From Kribbella sandramycini (GTDB taxonomy: Bacteria; Actinomycetota; Actinomycetes; Propionibacteriales; Kribbellaceae), in NCBI RefSeq assembly GCF_013131805.1, contig NZ_JABJRC010000001.1, positions 1,178,001-1,242,000 of the forward strand: DNA of 64,000 bases. The letters run 5' to 3'. Positions 42,870 to 50,560 of the stretch are shown piece by piece. The notes beneath the pieces are model-generated. The model was not told where the DNA came from, did no database searches, and worked only from the letters and a program-made list of their open reading frames with translations. Position 1 is the stretch's first letter. Each line of letters starts with the position of its first letter. The position numbers were made by a program, and so were the translations under genes.

Positions 42870-44038
42870 CAGCCGACTCCGCCGAGGACGACAGTTGCGG
42901 CGCCGGCCCGGGTGGTGAGCCAGCCTCCGGTGCCATGGGCAACGGCCAGGTCGCAGTTCGGGATCTGCACCTCGGGATTCGCCTCGCCCCGGATCTGGCG
43001 CACGGCCTCGATGATCTTGGTGATGCCACCCCGGTTCGCGGGATGGTTGTTGCTCAGACCGCCGCCGTCGGTGTTGACCGGCAGCCTTCCGTACGGCGCC
43101 ACCAGCGCCCCCTCCCGGACGAATCGGCCCGCCTGCCCGGGCTCGCAGAAACCGAGTCCCTCGAGCGTCAGCAGGACGGTGATGGTGTACGAGTCGTAGA
43201 TCGAGGCGTACTTGATATCCGCGGGCCGGACGCCGGCACGCTCGAACGCCCTCGGCCCGGACAGCTGCGCGCCGACGCTGGTCAGTGGTACATCCCCGCC
43301 GGAACCGTGCGGTGACGCCTCGCCGTACCCGAGGACCCGGACGGCGGTCCGCGGCAAGCTCCGCGCGATCTCCTCGGCGACCACGACGACCGCTCCCCCA
43401 CCGTCGGTGACCACACAGCAGTCCAGCTTGTGCAGTGGGTCCGCGATCATCGCCGATTCCAGGACTTCTTCGACCGTCACCTCGTTGCGCAGGCGCGCGT
43501 TCGGGTTGACGGCGGCGTGGCGCGAGGCCGCGACCTTGACCGCGGCCAGGTCGGCGCTCGTCGTCCCGTACTCGTACATGTGCCGCCGGGCCGCCAGCGC
43601 GTAGAGCGCCGGCGTCGTCGCGCCGAACGGCTGCTCGAACTCGTCCTCCGGCGCTTCCAGACCCTCGGGGTATTCGAGCCGGAAGGTTCGCGAGGTGCTC
43701 TGTCGCGGCAAACCGGCCAGCGTCACCAGCGCGACGTCGCACCGGCCGTCGGCGATCGCGGCCGCGGCATGGCCGAGGTGCGCGATCGGCGCCGAACCGC
43801 CGGTCTCGGTCGAGTCGGTGTACCGAGGCCTGATCCCGAGGTACTCCGCCATCGAGATGGCACCGAATCCGGGAGCGTCACCGGCGCAGAAGTACGCGTC
43901 GACGTCCGAGAAGTTCAGCCCCGCGTCGCGCAGCGCGCCGTGCGCGACCTCGGCGTGGACGGACGCCACCGATCGCCCGGGCAGGGACCGCGCCGGATGC
44001 TCGAAAGCTCCGACGACGTAGGCGGCTCGGCTCGTCAT
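42869..44038 (-). CDS. thiolase-like protein, SCP2/Ltp2 type
   Basis: A 389-residue thiolase-fold protein. GDAPGFGAISMAEYLGIRP, STETGGSAPIAHLGHAAAAI, YASIYDSYTITVLLTLEGLGF, GLSNNHPANRGGITKIIEAVRQIRG and HGTGGWLTTRAG are in the SCP2-thiolase order. At the position of the nucleophilic Cys of true thiolases it reads GGSAPIA with no Cys. The YDSYT block may supply Tyr chemistry as in Ltp2 retro-aldolase. So it is more likely a C-C lyase on a CoA thioester than a thiolase (inference). Confidence 0.82.
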   Translation of the reverse strand: MTSRAAYVVGAFEHPARSLPGRSVASVHAEVAHGALRDAGLNFSDVDAYFCAGDAPGFGAISMAEYLGIRPRYTDSTETGGSAPIAHLGHAAAAIADGRCDVALVTLAGLPRQSTSRTFRLEYPEGLEAPEDEFEQPFGATTPALYALAARRHMYEYGTTSADLAAVKVAASRHAAVNPNARLRNEVTVEEVLESAMIADPLHKLDCCVVTDGGGAVVVVAEEIARSLPRTAVRVLGYGEASPHGSGGDVPLTSVGAQLSGPRAFERAGVRPADIKYASIYDSYTITVLLTLEGLGFCEPGQAGRFVREGALVAPYGRLPVNTDGGGLSNNHPANRGGITKIIEAVRQIRGEANPEVQIPNCDLAVAHGTGGWLTTRAGAATVVLGGVG

Positions 44039-44112
44039 GGGAATTGCCCTCCTCGGAGTCGCCAGGGCTTGTGAAGAGCCCGGTCCGATGAGCGTAAACA
44101 TTGTTTGAACAA

Positions 44113-44133
44113 CGGTCAATGACCGTTGGTCAA
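44113..44133. promoter_or_regulatory. GGTCA...GGTCAA-type element (copy 3)
   Basis: The bases at 44114-44133 read GGTCAATGACCGTTGGTCAA. They overlap the near-perfect palindrome AACGGTCAATGACCGTT (44111-44127). The element lies between the divergent thiolase and TetR-2 genes. Confidence 0.75.
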
Positions 44134-44184
44134 CCAATTGTCGTACGATGGCTGCGACAGGGCCGGACGAGGAAAGGTGGACCG

Positions 44185-44847
44185 ATGGCACCCGAAGACC
44201 GGCGCGTCACCTCGCGTCAGCTCGCCGCTGAGGAGACCCGGCGACGCCTGCTGGCCGCGGCGCTGGAGCAGTTCTCCCGGCGTCCATTCAACGAGGTCAC
44301 GGTCAGCGAGATCGCACAGACCGCCGGCGTGGCGTACGGTCTGCTCTTTCACCACTTCGGCAGCAAGCGCGCCCTCTACCTGGAGGCACTCGGCGAGGGC
44401 GCCCGCCAGCTCGAGCTCGCGCACGTCACCGACCTGGGGGCGCCGCCGGGTGAACGAATTCGCCAGTTGTTCAGGAGTCACCTTCAACACCTCGCGGACA
44501 ACCCGGAACTGGCGCTGATGCTCGTCCTGGACGACACTGCCGGCTCGGATGCCTGGGAAGCCTTCGAGCCGGCCCGCCGGCACGCCGTCGACTGGGCCTG
44601 CCGGCAGCTCGACCTGGACCCACACAACGACTCGATCCGGATGATGTGGTGTAGCTTCACCAGCGCCGGCGACGCGGCCGCTGCTCAGTGGCTGAGAACG
44701 GGACGCTGCTTCCCGATCGACGCCGTCGTCGAATCCCTGATCAACATCCTGATCGGAGCCCTCGACGGCGCACAGCAGCTCGATCCGCACTCCGAGGTCG
44801 AGGCCGCCATCAAGCTGCTCCGCGATCCGAGCGCCACCCCAGCTTGA
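44185..44847 (+). CDS. TetR family regulator (TetR-2)
   Basis: A 220-residue protein. RRRLLAAALEQFSRRPFNEVTVSEIAQTAGVAYGLLFHHFGSKRALYLEAL covers the helix-turn-helix in separated blocks at residues 20-70, paralogous to TetR-1. AAAGGTGG precedes ATG 44185; an upstream in-frame start at 44101 would run through the operator. It is inserted in the middle of the catabolic cluster, divergent from the thiolase gene, and convergent with the FAH gene at 44857. Confidence 0.87.
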   Translation: MAPEDRRVTSRQLAAEETRRRLLAAALEQFSRRPFNEVTVSEIAQTAGVAYGLLFHHFGSKRALYLEALGEGARQLELAHVTDLGAPPGERIRQLFRSHLQHLADNPELALMLVLDDTAGSDAWEAFEPARRHAVDWACRQLDLDPHNDSIRMMWCSFTSAGDAAAAQWLRTGRCFPIDAVVESLINILIGALDGAQQLDPHSEVEAAIKLLRDPSATPA

Positions 44848-44856
44848 GCGTGTCGC

Positions 44857-45702
44857 CTAGTCCCGCCACGCGAAGGTGTGTCGCATCGAACCGGCCAGAT
44901 CGAGCGTGGTGACGAGTGAATCCCCCGGACGCAGCAGGACGCGCGGCTCCCGGACCCAGCCGATCCCGGCCGGCGAACCGGTGAAAATCAGGTCTCCCGG
45001 CAACAGCGGCAGCACGGACGACAGGAACTCGATGATCGCCGGCACGCCGAAGATCAGCTCACTCGTCCGGGCCTTCTGCATCTGCTGCCCGTTGAGCGTG
45101 CAGCCGATCTCGATGTCGTCCGGGTCGGGGAACTCGTCCGGCGTCACCAGCACCGGGCCGATCGGCGCGAACCCGGGGAAGGACTTCGCCAGGCTGAACT
45201 GTGGCGGCAGCGGAGGCGCGATCTGCAACGCCCGCTCCGACAGGTCCTGGCCCGCGGTGAGCCCGGCGACGAAACCCCAAGCGTCGGCCGCGGCGACCCG
45301 CGCGGCCCTGCGGCCGACCACCACCACCATCTCGGACTCGTAGTCGACAGTCTCGGCAGGGAGCCGGACCTCGTCGTACGGGCCGGCGACCGCCGAGGCG
45401 AACTTGGTGAACACCATCGGTGCGGACGGCGTCTCGGCGCCACCCTCCGCGATGTGCGCGCGATAGTTCAGCCCGATCGCGAAGACCTGTCGTGGCCGGG
45501 GCACCGGGGGCCCCAGGCGGACGTCGTCCAGCATCGGTCCGGTCGGCTCGACCCCGGCTTCCGCCCAGGCCCGAAGGTCGTCCCAGCGTTCGTAGAGCTC
45601 CTGCGGATCAGCCGGCAGGCGCCCGGCGCTGGCCCGTTCGATGTCGACCAGCCGTCCGTCGACGACCAGTGCGGCTCTTCCGTGCACATTCGCAATACGC
45701 AT
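44857..45702 (-). CDS. fumarylacetoacetate hydrolase family protein
   Basis: A 281-residue FAH protein with AIGLNYRAHIAEGG, metal ligands in DYESEMVVVVGRRA (E..E) and AGQDLSERALQ (Asp), SLAKSFPGFAPIGP, and LIFTGSPAGIG. The N-terminal 65 residues are the usual small domain. It probably hydrates or hydrolyses the ring-cleavage product (2-hydroxypenta-dienoate hydratase-like or acylpyruvase). Same strand and adjacent (20 bp) to a second FAH gene, suggesting two successive steps or a hetero-oligomer. Confidence 0.87.
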   Translation of the reverse strand: MRIANVHGRAALVVDGRLVDIERASAGRLPADPQELYERWDDLRAWAEAGVEPTGPMLDDVRLGPPVPRPRQVFAIGLNYRAHIAEGGAETPSAPMVFTKFASAVAGPYDEVRLPAETVDYESEMVVVVGRRAARVAAADAWGFVAGLTAGQDLSERALQIAPPLPPQFSLAKSFPGFAPIGPVLVTPDEFPDPDDIEIGCTLNGQQMQKARTSELIFGVPAIIEFLSSVLPLLPGDLIFTGSPAGIGWVREPRVLLRPGDSLVTTLDLAGSMRHTFAWRD

Positions 45703-45722
45703 CTCGTACGGCCTCCGAGTGA

Positions 45723-46676
45723 TCAGGCCCCGGCAGCGGACTGCGTCCCCACCAGGAAGGGATGAATCGGATCGCCGGGAACGATCCGGTGCTCCAGTCG
45801 ACCGATACCTTCGACCTCCAGGACGACCTCGTCCCCCGGCACCAGCCAGGGGTGCCCGTCCTCGTCGTGCAGCCGCAGGTCCATCAGGCTGCCGGTCGCC
45901 ACTGTGCCGGTGCCGAAGATCTCGCCCGGCAGGACCCGGGTGCCGCGGGAGGCATAGGTCAGCATCTGCGCGAAACTCCAGTGCAGACGGGACAGATTGC
46001 CGTCGCTGTACCGGCGTCCGTTGACATCCGCGGTCATCTTCAGGTCGAACGCCGTCCCGGTCCGTCGGGGTTCGAGCTCGTCCGGCGTGACGAGGTACGG
46101 GCCGATACTGGTCGCGGTGTCCTTACCTTTCATCGGCCCGATCAGGTGGCCACGCTCGGCGTCGTGCAGGTCGCGCGCACTCCAGTCGCACATGATCGTG
46201 TAGCCGGCGATATGCCGCTCGGCGTCCTCGAGAGTCACGTTCCGGGCCTCGCGCCCGATCACGGCGGCGAACTCGAGTTCGTAGTCGAAGCGGACGCTGC
46301 CGGGCGCGATCGGGATCTCACCCGGACCTCGAAGCGCGCCGGGGCCCTGGAAGTAGAAGATCGGACGCTCGTACCACTCCGGGCCGAGCTTCCGTCCCCA
46401 GCCCGCGAGCCAGGCGACGATGTGATCCTCGAATGCCGCGAAGTCCCGTACAGCGGGCGGCTGCGGGATGGGCGCCCGCAGCCGCACACCATGCACCGGG
46501 ATCACTTCCGCGGGGTCCCGGACGGCCCGTTCGCCGGCGGCAGCGAGCCGCTCACCGTCGTCGCCCAGCAGATCGAGCAGGGCGATGGGAGCGGCGAGCC
46601 CGTGGATCAGCTCGTCGACGACGAGGCCGACCCGGTCCGCCCCGGTTTCGGGTGAGATGTACGTGGCCCAGCGCAT
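45723..46676 (-). CDS. fumarylacetoacetase-like hydrolase (second FAH protein)
   Basis: A 317-residue protein closer to true fumarylacetoacetase: VRDFAAFEDHI, WYERPIFYFQGPGALRGPGE, FDYELEFAAVIGREARN with the E..E ligands, CDWSARDLHDAERG (Asp ligand), GPMKGKDTATSIGPYLVT and EIFGTGTVATGS. It cleaves a 1,3-diketo acid. It differs enough from the neighbouring FAH to have its own substrate. Encoded between the VOC dioxygenase and the first FAH in one operon. Confidence 0.87.
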   Translation of the reverse strand: MRWATYISPETGADRVGLVVDELIHGLAAPIALLDLLGDDGERLAAAGERAVRDPAEVIPVHGVRLRAPIPQPPAVRDFAAFEDHIVAWLAGWGRKLGPEWYERPIFYFQGPGALRGPGEIPIAPGSVRFDYELEFAAVIGREARNVTLEDAERHIAGYTIMCDWSARDLHDAERGHLIGPMKGKDTATSIGPYLVTPDELEPRRTGTAFDLKMTADVNGRRYSDGNLSRLHWSFAQMLTYASRGTRVLPGEIFGTGTVATGSLMDLRLHDEDGHPWLVPGDEVVLEVEGIGRLEHRIVPGDPIHPFLVGTQSAAGA

Positions 46677-46704
46677 GATTCCTCCAGCAGTGCAAGCGGG
46701 TGAC

Positions 46705-47391
46705 TCAGCTGTCCAGTCCGGCAAAGGTGGGGTGGTCATCGCCCCACGACGGGTGGTCGAACGCGCCGCGCACGCGGCCGATACCGCCGGCCAGGCGGGC
46801 ACGCTGCTCCGCGGTGGGCGGGTAGGCGCCCTGGTAGGCGGCCAGGTGGATCTCCTCCAGGGACCGTCCGGTCCGGCGCTCCTCGATCACGGCTTCGGGA
46901 TCGAACAGGATGCCGCTGAGGTTCTCGCGGTACACCTCGGAGTTCTGCATGAAGTCGGTCGACTTGGCCGCGTCGCCGAACGAGTCGACCTGCAGCTCGA
47001 TGCTGTAGCCGCCCGGATCCTTGTAGTAGATCGACAGCGTCGGGCCGTGGTCGATCGCCTCGTAGGGGAAGATGCCCTGGTCGCGCAGCCCGGCGTACTT
47101 GGCCAGCAGACCGTCAATCGTCGGGAACTCGTGCGCGGTGTGCGCCAGCCGGGAGTGCTCACCCGCAGCCTGCGGCAGCAGCGCCGGGTTGGTGACGAAG
47201 ACGATCCGGTGGTTCTGGTCGTCATTGGTCAGGAAGCAGACCTCGACGCCCCCACCGGGGCCGCCGCGATGGGTGACCTCCATGTCCAGAACGGCCGAGT
47301 AGAAGTTGATCATGGCGTCGAAGTCCGCCGCCGGAACCAGAATGCCGAGGTGATGCAGCTTCGGCTTCTCGGCAACACTCGCAGTACTCAC
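46705..47391 (-). CDS. VOC family extradiol dioxygenase-like protein
   Basis: A 228-residue VOC protein. LHHLGILVPAADFDAMINFYSAVLDM starts the domain (first metal His), RLAHTAHEFPTIDGL supplies the second His, and YYKDPGGYSIELQVD ends with the metal Glu, the 2-His-1-carboxylate set of catechol 2,3-dioxygenases. A C-terminal extension of about 80 residues (NSEVYRENLSGILFDPE...) is helical and is seen in single-domain ring-cleavage relatives. With a phenol hydroxylase and FAH hydrolases in the operon, meta cleavage of a catechol is the best reading. Confidence 0.82.
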   Translation of the reverse strand: MSTASVAEKPKLHHLGILVPAADFDAMINFYSAVLDMEVTHRGGPGGGVEVCFLTNDDQNHRIVFVTNPALLPQAAGEHSRLAHTAHEFPTIDGLLAKYAGLRDQGIFPYEAIDHGPTLSIYYKDPGGYSIELQVDSFGDAAKSTDFMQNSEVYRENLSGILFDPEAVIEERRTGRSLEEIHLAAYQGAYPPTAEQRARLAGGIGRVRGAFDHPSWGDDHPTFAGLDS

Positions 47392-47444
47392 AACGAGCTC
47401 CTCTCCAGGAGATTCGGTGCAGTGGAAGGGTCTTTAGGCACGGG

Positions 47445-47993
47445 CTACTTGGAGACACCGACCAGCACGCACAGAACCGTCGCCACCTGGTCGGTGCGGT
47501 TCTGCCACGCGTGCCGCGTGCCGTTCTGAATGACGATGTCGCCTGCGTGGATTGCCCGCTCCCCCTCGTCGAGCTGGAGTACCAGCTCACCGTCGAGGAG
47601 CACGCAATAGTCGATGGACGGCGTCGCATGGAAGGCCGAAGCACCTGGGTTCTCGAAGTGATCGAAAAGCCCGGGCGACCATTCCTGCTGCTCGGCCAGC
47701 GCCTTCTCCGCATCGAACCCCGGCGTCGCTCCCACCCCGCTCGGCGGCAGCGTGACGATCTGGAAGCGCGTCTGCCCGGGACCGGGCACCACCGATTGGA
47801 CACCCGGCGTGATGTCCACACCAGTGTTCGGCGTGCTCTCACCGCCGTCGGTCATCCAGACCAGCGCCGAGCAATGCCCAGGCAGCTCGACGAAGTCATG
47901 AGCATGAGGTGGAGGGCCGTCGCTGACGAAACACGACTTGCCGTCCGAGTTCACTCCAGTAACCACCCGGCGCAGTTCCATACCGTCCGCCAT
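47445..47993 (-). CDS. cupin-domain protein
   Basis: A 182-residue protein with a cupin at its C-terminal half: SIDYCVLLDGELVLQLDEGE, then AGDIVIQNGTRHAWQNRTD. The first half (CFVSDGPPPHAHDFVELPG) has an extra His pair. This is the layout of cupins encoded first in aromatic operons (for example beside gentisate or salicylate genes). It may bind a metal or be a non-catalytic sensor. First gene of the operon, with the conserved GGTCAWTGA element about 40 bp upstream. Confidence 0.75.
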   Translation of the reverse strand: MADGMELRRVVTGVNSDGKSCFVSDGPPPHAHDFVELPGHCSALVWMTDGGESTPNTGVDITPGVQSVVPGPGQTRFQIVTLPPSGVGATPGFDAEKALAEQQEWSPGLFDHFENPGASAFHATPSIDYCVLLDGELVLQLDEGERAIHAGDIVIQNGTRHAWQNRTDQVATVLCVLVGVSK

Positions 47994-48030
47994 TCGGTCG
48001 AAGAAGAGCCATCGAGATTTCGTTATACAC

Positions 48031-48051
48031 GGGTCATTGAACAGTGGTCAA
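48031..48051. promoter_or_regulatory. GGTCA...GGTCAA-type element (copy 4)
   Basis: The bases at 48032-48051 read GGTCATTGAACAGTGGTCAA, then GAT. It matches the copy at 39055 almost completely, including the flanking AAGAT. It lies upstream of the cupin-dioxygenase-FAH operon. Confidence 0.75.
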
Positions 48052-48072
48052 GATCTCGTCGGGCAGGCGAAA

Positions 48073-48110
48073 ATGCCCGGCACGCACCCGACCGGGCGCA
48101 TACCGGGCAT
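48073..48110 (-). terminator. GC-rich hairpin
   Basis: ATGCCCGG (48073-48080) pairs with CCGGGCAT (48103-48110) over a 22-nt loop. It lies just past the end of the minus-strand protease gene at 48131. Confidence 0.5.
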
Positions 48111-48130
48111 CAGCCTCAGGCAAGCTGGAA

Positions 48131-49303
48131 CTACGTCTTCGGGACGATGTTTCCGAAGTCCCGCCGGGCGGTGATGAAGTCCTGGAAGATCAGGATGTGA
48201 TCCGCACCCCGAACAGTTCCGGTCACCACACCCAAGGCATTCACCCCGCCACAGCAGAGGCTGTAGACCGGGCCGCCACTGTCGCCGCTGTACGCGGCGG
48301 TGATTCCACCCATCTGGCGAGCCTCGATCTCCTCGCCCGCATCCTGGCGGAAGCGCTCGACCTTGATGTTGCAGAGCGGACCGCCACGCTCGCGTGCCAT
48401 CGGCCAGCCCGAGTGGCAGACGAGCTGGTTGATGAACACGTTGTCCCAGCCGACCACGCGCCGACGGTCATTACTGTTCACCCCACCCGAGTAGATCGTG
48501 TTCGAGACCCTGCTCGTCGGGATCAGCGCGATGTCGTGGTCCACGTGACGCACCGCCAGATAGCCGATGAAACGTCGTCCCGTGCCGTTGTAGTAACTGT
48601 CGTTGTGCTCACCACAATGCTCGGCAGTCAGGATGTACTGCGATCCTGACGAGTTCACGACACCGAAACCCGACGAGCAACTCCCGCCACGCGAGCCGTT
48701 GTAGATCTGAGCGCCGCCCGCCCACGGCACGTTGTCATCCTTACGACTCAGCTTTTCGACCGGTCCGCCCGCGACGTAGGTCACCGGCACCCCGACATCC
48801 GGAATCGAAGTACGCCGGTTCGCGGGCGTCGCGATCTCCAGGCCGGCGCCACCAGGAATCAGCTTGATCGCATACAGATCGGCTCGATCCCCCTGCCACC
48901 CCGCCTCCAGCTTGCGGGCGGCCGCGCGGAGTTCGGCATTCGAGTACGCAGCCCGGTGAACCTGCACGGGCGCCGTCTCGGCCGCCTGCCGCAAGACCGC
49001 CCTCACCGCGGCCGGCACGACACCCTTCCAGTACACATCGACATGCGCGTCGCGGAGCACGATCCCGGCGTACTGCGTCAGCCCCTGAGCCTCGACGTAC
49101 CGCTCCACAATGTTGGCCGCGGCAACGAGCGGCCGCTGGCGCTCCATGGCATCCATTTCAGAGACGGACACACTGGCGTCGTTGACGACCGCGGCCTCCC
49201 GACGCTCCCCCGCCAGCGCCGGACCGGCCCCCAAACTCGCCACCGCCGCCGCGGCCAGCAACGCCGCGAGCGCCACCGGCTTTCGGCGCAGTCGTTTCGA
49301 CAT
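48131..49303 (-). CDS. secreted S1-family (chymotrypsin-like) serine protease, copy 1
   Basis: A 390-residue preproprotein. Residues 1-31 are a Sec signal ending ALA. Residues 32 to about 190 form a pro-region (MERQRPLVAAANIVERYVEA and a VDVYWKG strand). The catalytic triad is His229 in LTAEHC, Asp257 in HDIAL and Ser342 in GDSGGPV. Six or more cysteines fit disulfides. It resembles alpha-lytic/streptogrisin-type proteases with a pro-domain as folding chaperone. It is a paralog of the gene at 57667, and both have a TTAA-type operator upstream. Confidence 0.88.
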   Translation of the reverse strand: MSKRLRRKPVALAALLAAAAVASLGAGPALAGERREAAVVNDASVSVSEMDAMERQRPLVAAANIVERYVEAQGLTQYAGIVLRDAHVDVYWKGVVPAAVRAVLRQAAETAPVQVHRAAYSNAELRAAARKLEAGWQGDRADLYAIKLIPGGAGLEIATPANRRTSIPDVGVPVTYVAGGPVEKLSRKDDNVPWAGGAQIYNGSRGGSCSSGFGVVNSSGSQYILTAEHCGEHNDSYYNGTGRRFIGYLAVRHVDHDIALIPTSRVSNTIYSGGVNSNDRRRVVGWDNVFINQLVCHSGWPMARERGGPLCNIKVERFRQDAGEEIEARQMGGITAAYSGDSGGPVYSLCCGGVNALGVVTGTVRGADHILIFQDFITARRDFGNIVPKT

Positions 49304-49340
49304 GTGCACACACCTCTCATTGATCTCGCCCCACAGGCCT

Positions 49341-49380
49341 TTCGACAGGCATTAAAGCAGGCGCTTTAATGCCTGTCGAA
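49341..49380. promoter_or_regulatory. TTAA-type operator, site 3, within a 40-bp perfect palindrome
   Basis: The core TTAAAGCAGGCGCTTTAA lies at 49352-49369. The flanks continue the symmetry outward so that 18-bp arms (49341-49358 and 49363-49380) match perfectly around a 4-bp centre. It precedes the protease gene and follows the NTF2-like gene on the same strand, so it could also terminate the latter. Confidence 0.82.
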
Positions 49381-49417
49381 ATGACCAACGAGTAACCGGG
49401 CGCAGATCACACCGGGA

Positions 49418-49804
49418 TCAGCCCCAGAAAGCGTCCTCGGCGGCCTGATCCTCGCTGATCAGCCAGATCTCGACGATCTTGTCGCCGGCCACCCGGAAGA
49501 TGTCGACGCCGTGCTGATCCAGGTCGGCAGCACCCTCACGCTGGGCCGAGAAGCGAACGGTTGTGGAGACCAGGTCACCGCTCTCGGTGGCCGATTCGGT
49601 GTCGAGGCGGAAGGTGTTGCTGCTGAGCTCGAAGAAGCGGCCGAGATGGGCGACGATCGCCTCCGGTCCGACATGATCGCCGGACAACTGATTGGCGCCC
49701 GGCTGGTGCCAGACCGCATCCGGGGCCAAGAGCCCCGCCAGCGCCGCCATGTCCCCCGCTGCGGCCGCGGCACCATAGTTGCCCACGACATCGATTGCCG
49801 ACAC
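49418..49804 (-). CDS. SnoaL/NTF2-like protein
   Basis: A 128-residue NTF2-fold protein: VGNYGAAAAAGDMAALAGLLAPDAVWHQPG (helices and the start of the sheet), a short helix, then VSTTVRFSAQREG and DIFRVAGDKIVEIWLISED. The pattern is that of SnoaL-like ketosteroid-isomerase relatives. H32 and the DxH-type residues may sit in the pocket; no reaction can be named. Operator site 4 is just upstream. Confidence 0.85.
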   Translation of the reverse strand: MSAIDVVGNYGAAAAAGDMAALAGLLAPDAVWHQPGANQLSGDHVGPEAIVAHLGRFFELSSNTFRLDTESATESGDLVSTTVRFSAQREGAADLDQHGVDIFRVAGDKIVEIWLISEDQAAEDAFWG

Positions 49805-49845
49805 GTCTCCTCCAACAGTGAGATGAGAAATTCTCGTCTTATTAA

Positions 49846-49863
49846 CTAAGACACTTGACTTAG
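49846..49863. promoter_or_regulatory. TTAA-type palindromic operator, site 4
   Basis: CTAAGACACTTGACTTAG is nearly self-complementary and fits the 18-bp family. It lies 41 bp before the SnoaL-like start. Confidence 0.7.
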
Positions 49864-49962
49864 CACTCTACCGAACATATTGTCCACAGACCTTCTCCCG
49901 TGAGCGCGGAATCCTGACAGGGTGACTTCGCCGCACGGGGGAAGGCCACAACGACCTCCCGG

Positions 49963-50472
49963 TCAGGGCAGGGCTTCGACGCCGTACTTGACGAACAGCT
50001 CCTGGATCCGCGGGTCGGCGAAGCGTTCCGGCCCCCAGTTCTCGACCTGGACTCCCGGCTCCGGCTCGTCGCCACCCTCGACGAAGAGGCCTTCGGAACC
50101 GCCGCCGGTGTAGATGAACAGCAGCTGCGCCGTGTGCAAACCGTTGTTCAGAAAGCGATGCCGGATGGTCCTCGGGATGTGCACGATGTCACCCGTCCGG
50201 GCAACGAAGGTCGTCTCGCCGTCCAGGAACTCCAGCTCGCCGCTCAGGACGTAGAAGGTTTCGTCCGCGTCGGCGTGCGTGTGCGGGACCGGTCCACCGC
50301 CCGGCGGCACCGAGGCGTGGACGACGCCGATCGACCCGTTGGTCTGTTCGCCGGTGAGCTTGACGCTGTAGACGTCACCGGAGAACCACTTGTGGACGCC
50401 GTCGCCGGACAACACATGGATGCCGCCACTGGGGTAGCCGGCCGGATCACCGCCGGGCAGGGGGATACTCAT
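49963..50472 (-). CDS. cupin-domain protein
   Basis: A 169-residue cupin with the conserved metal motif PVPHTHADADETFYVLSGE (two His, Glu) and DIVHIPRTIRHRFLN (His). The sequence after GGIHVLSGDGVHKWFSGDVYSVK and a VGGSEGLFVEG tail resembles quercetin-type or polyketide-tailoring cupins. GAGGAG lies before ATG 50472. It is divergent from the SGNH hydrolase with operator site 5 between. Function not assigned. Confidence 0.82.
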   Translation of the reverse strand: MSIPLPGGDPAGYPSGGIHVLSGDGVHKWFSGDVYSVKLTGEQTNGSIGVVHASVPPGGGPVPHTHADADETFYVLSGELEFLDGETTFVARTGDIVHIPRTIRHRFLNNGLHTAQLLFIYTGGGSEGLFVEGGDEPEPGVQVENWGPERFADPRIQELFVKYGVEALP

Positions 50473-50520
50473 TTTGCGCTCCTCATCGATTACTTGCGTA
50501 GGCCAATGATGCACTAGGCT

Positions 50521-50538
50521 TTAAAGCGGATGACTGAG
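50521..50538. promoter_or_regulatory. TTAA-type operator, site 5 (weak right half)
   Basis: TTAAAGCGGATGACTGAG keeps the left half exactly and the right half as in site 4 (TGACT.AG). It lies between the divergent cupin and SGNH hydrolase genes. Confidence 0.55.
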
Positions 50539-50560
50539 ATATCATCTGCTGGAGGACGCA

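Noticed and set aside
40916..43315. 799-codon open frame on the plus strand
   Set aside because: Antisense to the monooxygenase, DUF35 and thiolase genes; arginine-rich, without any motif, typical of high-GC shadow frames.
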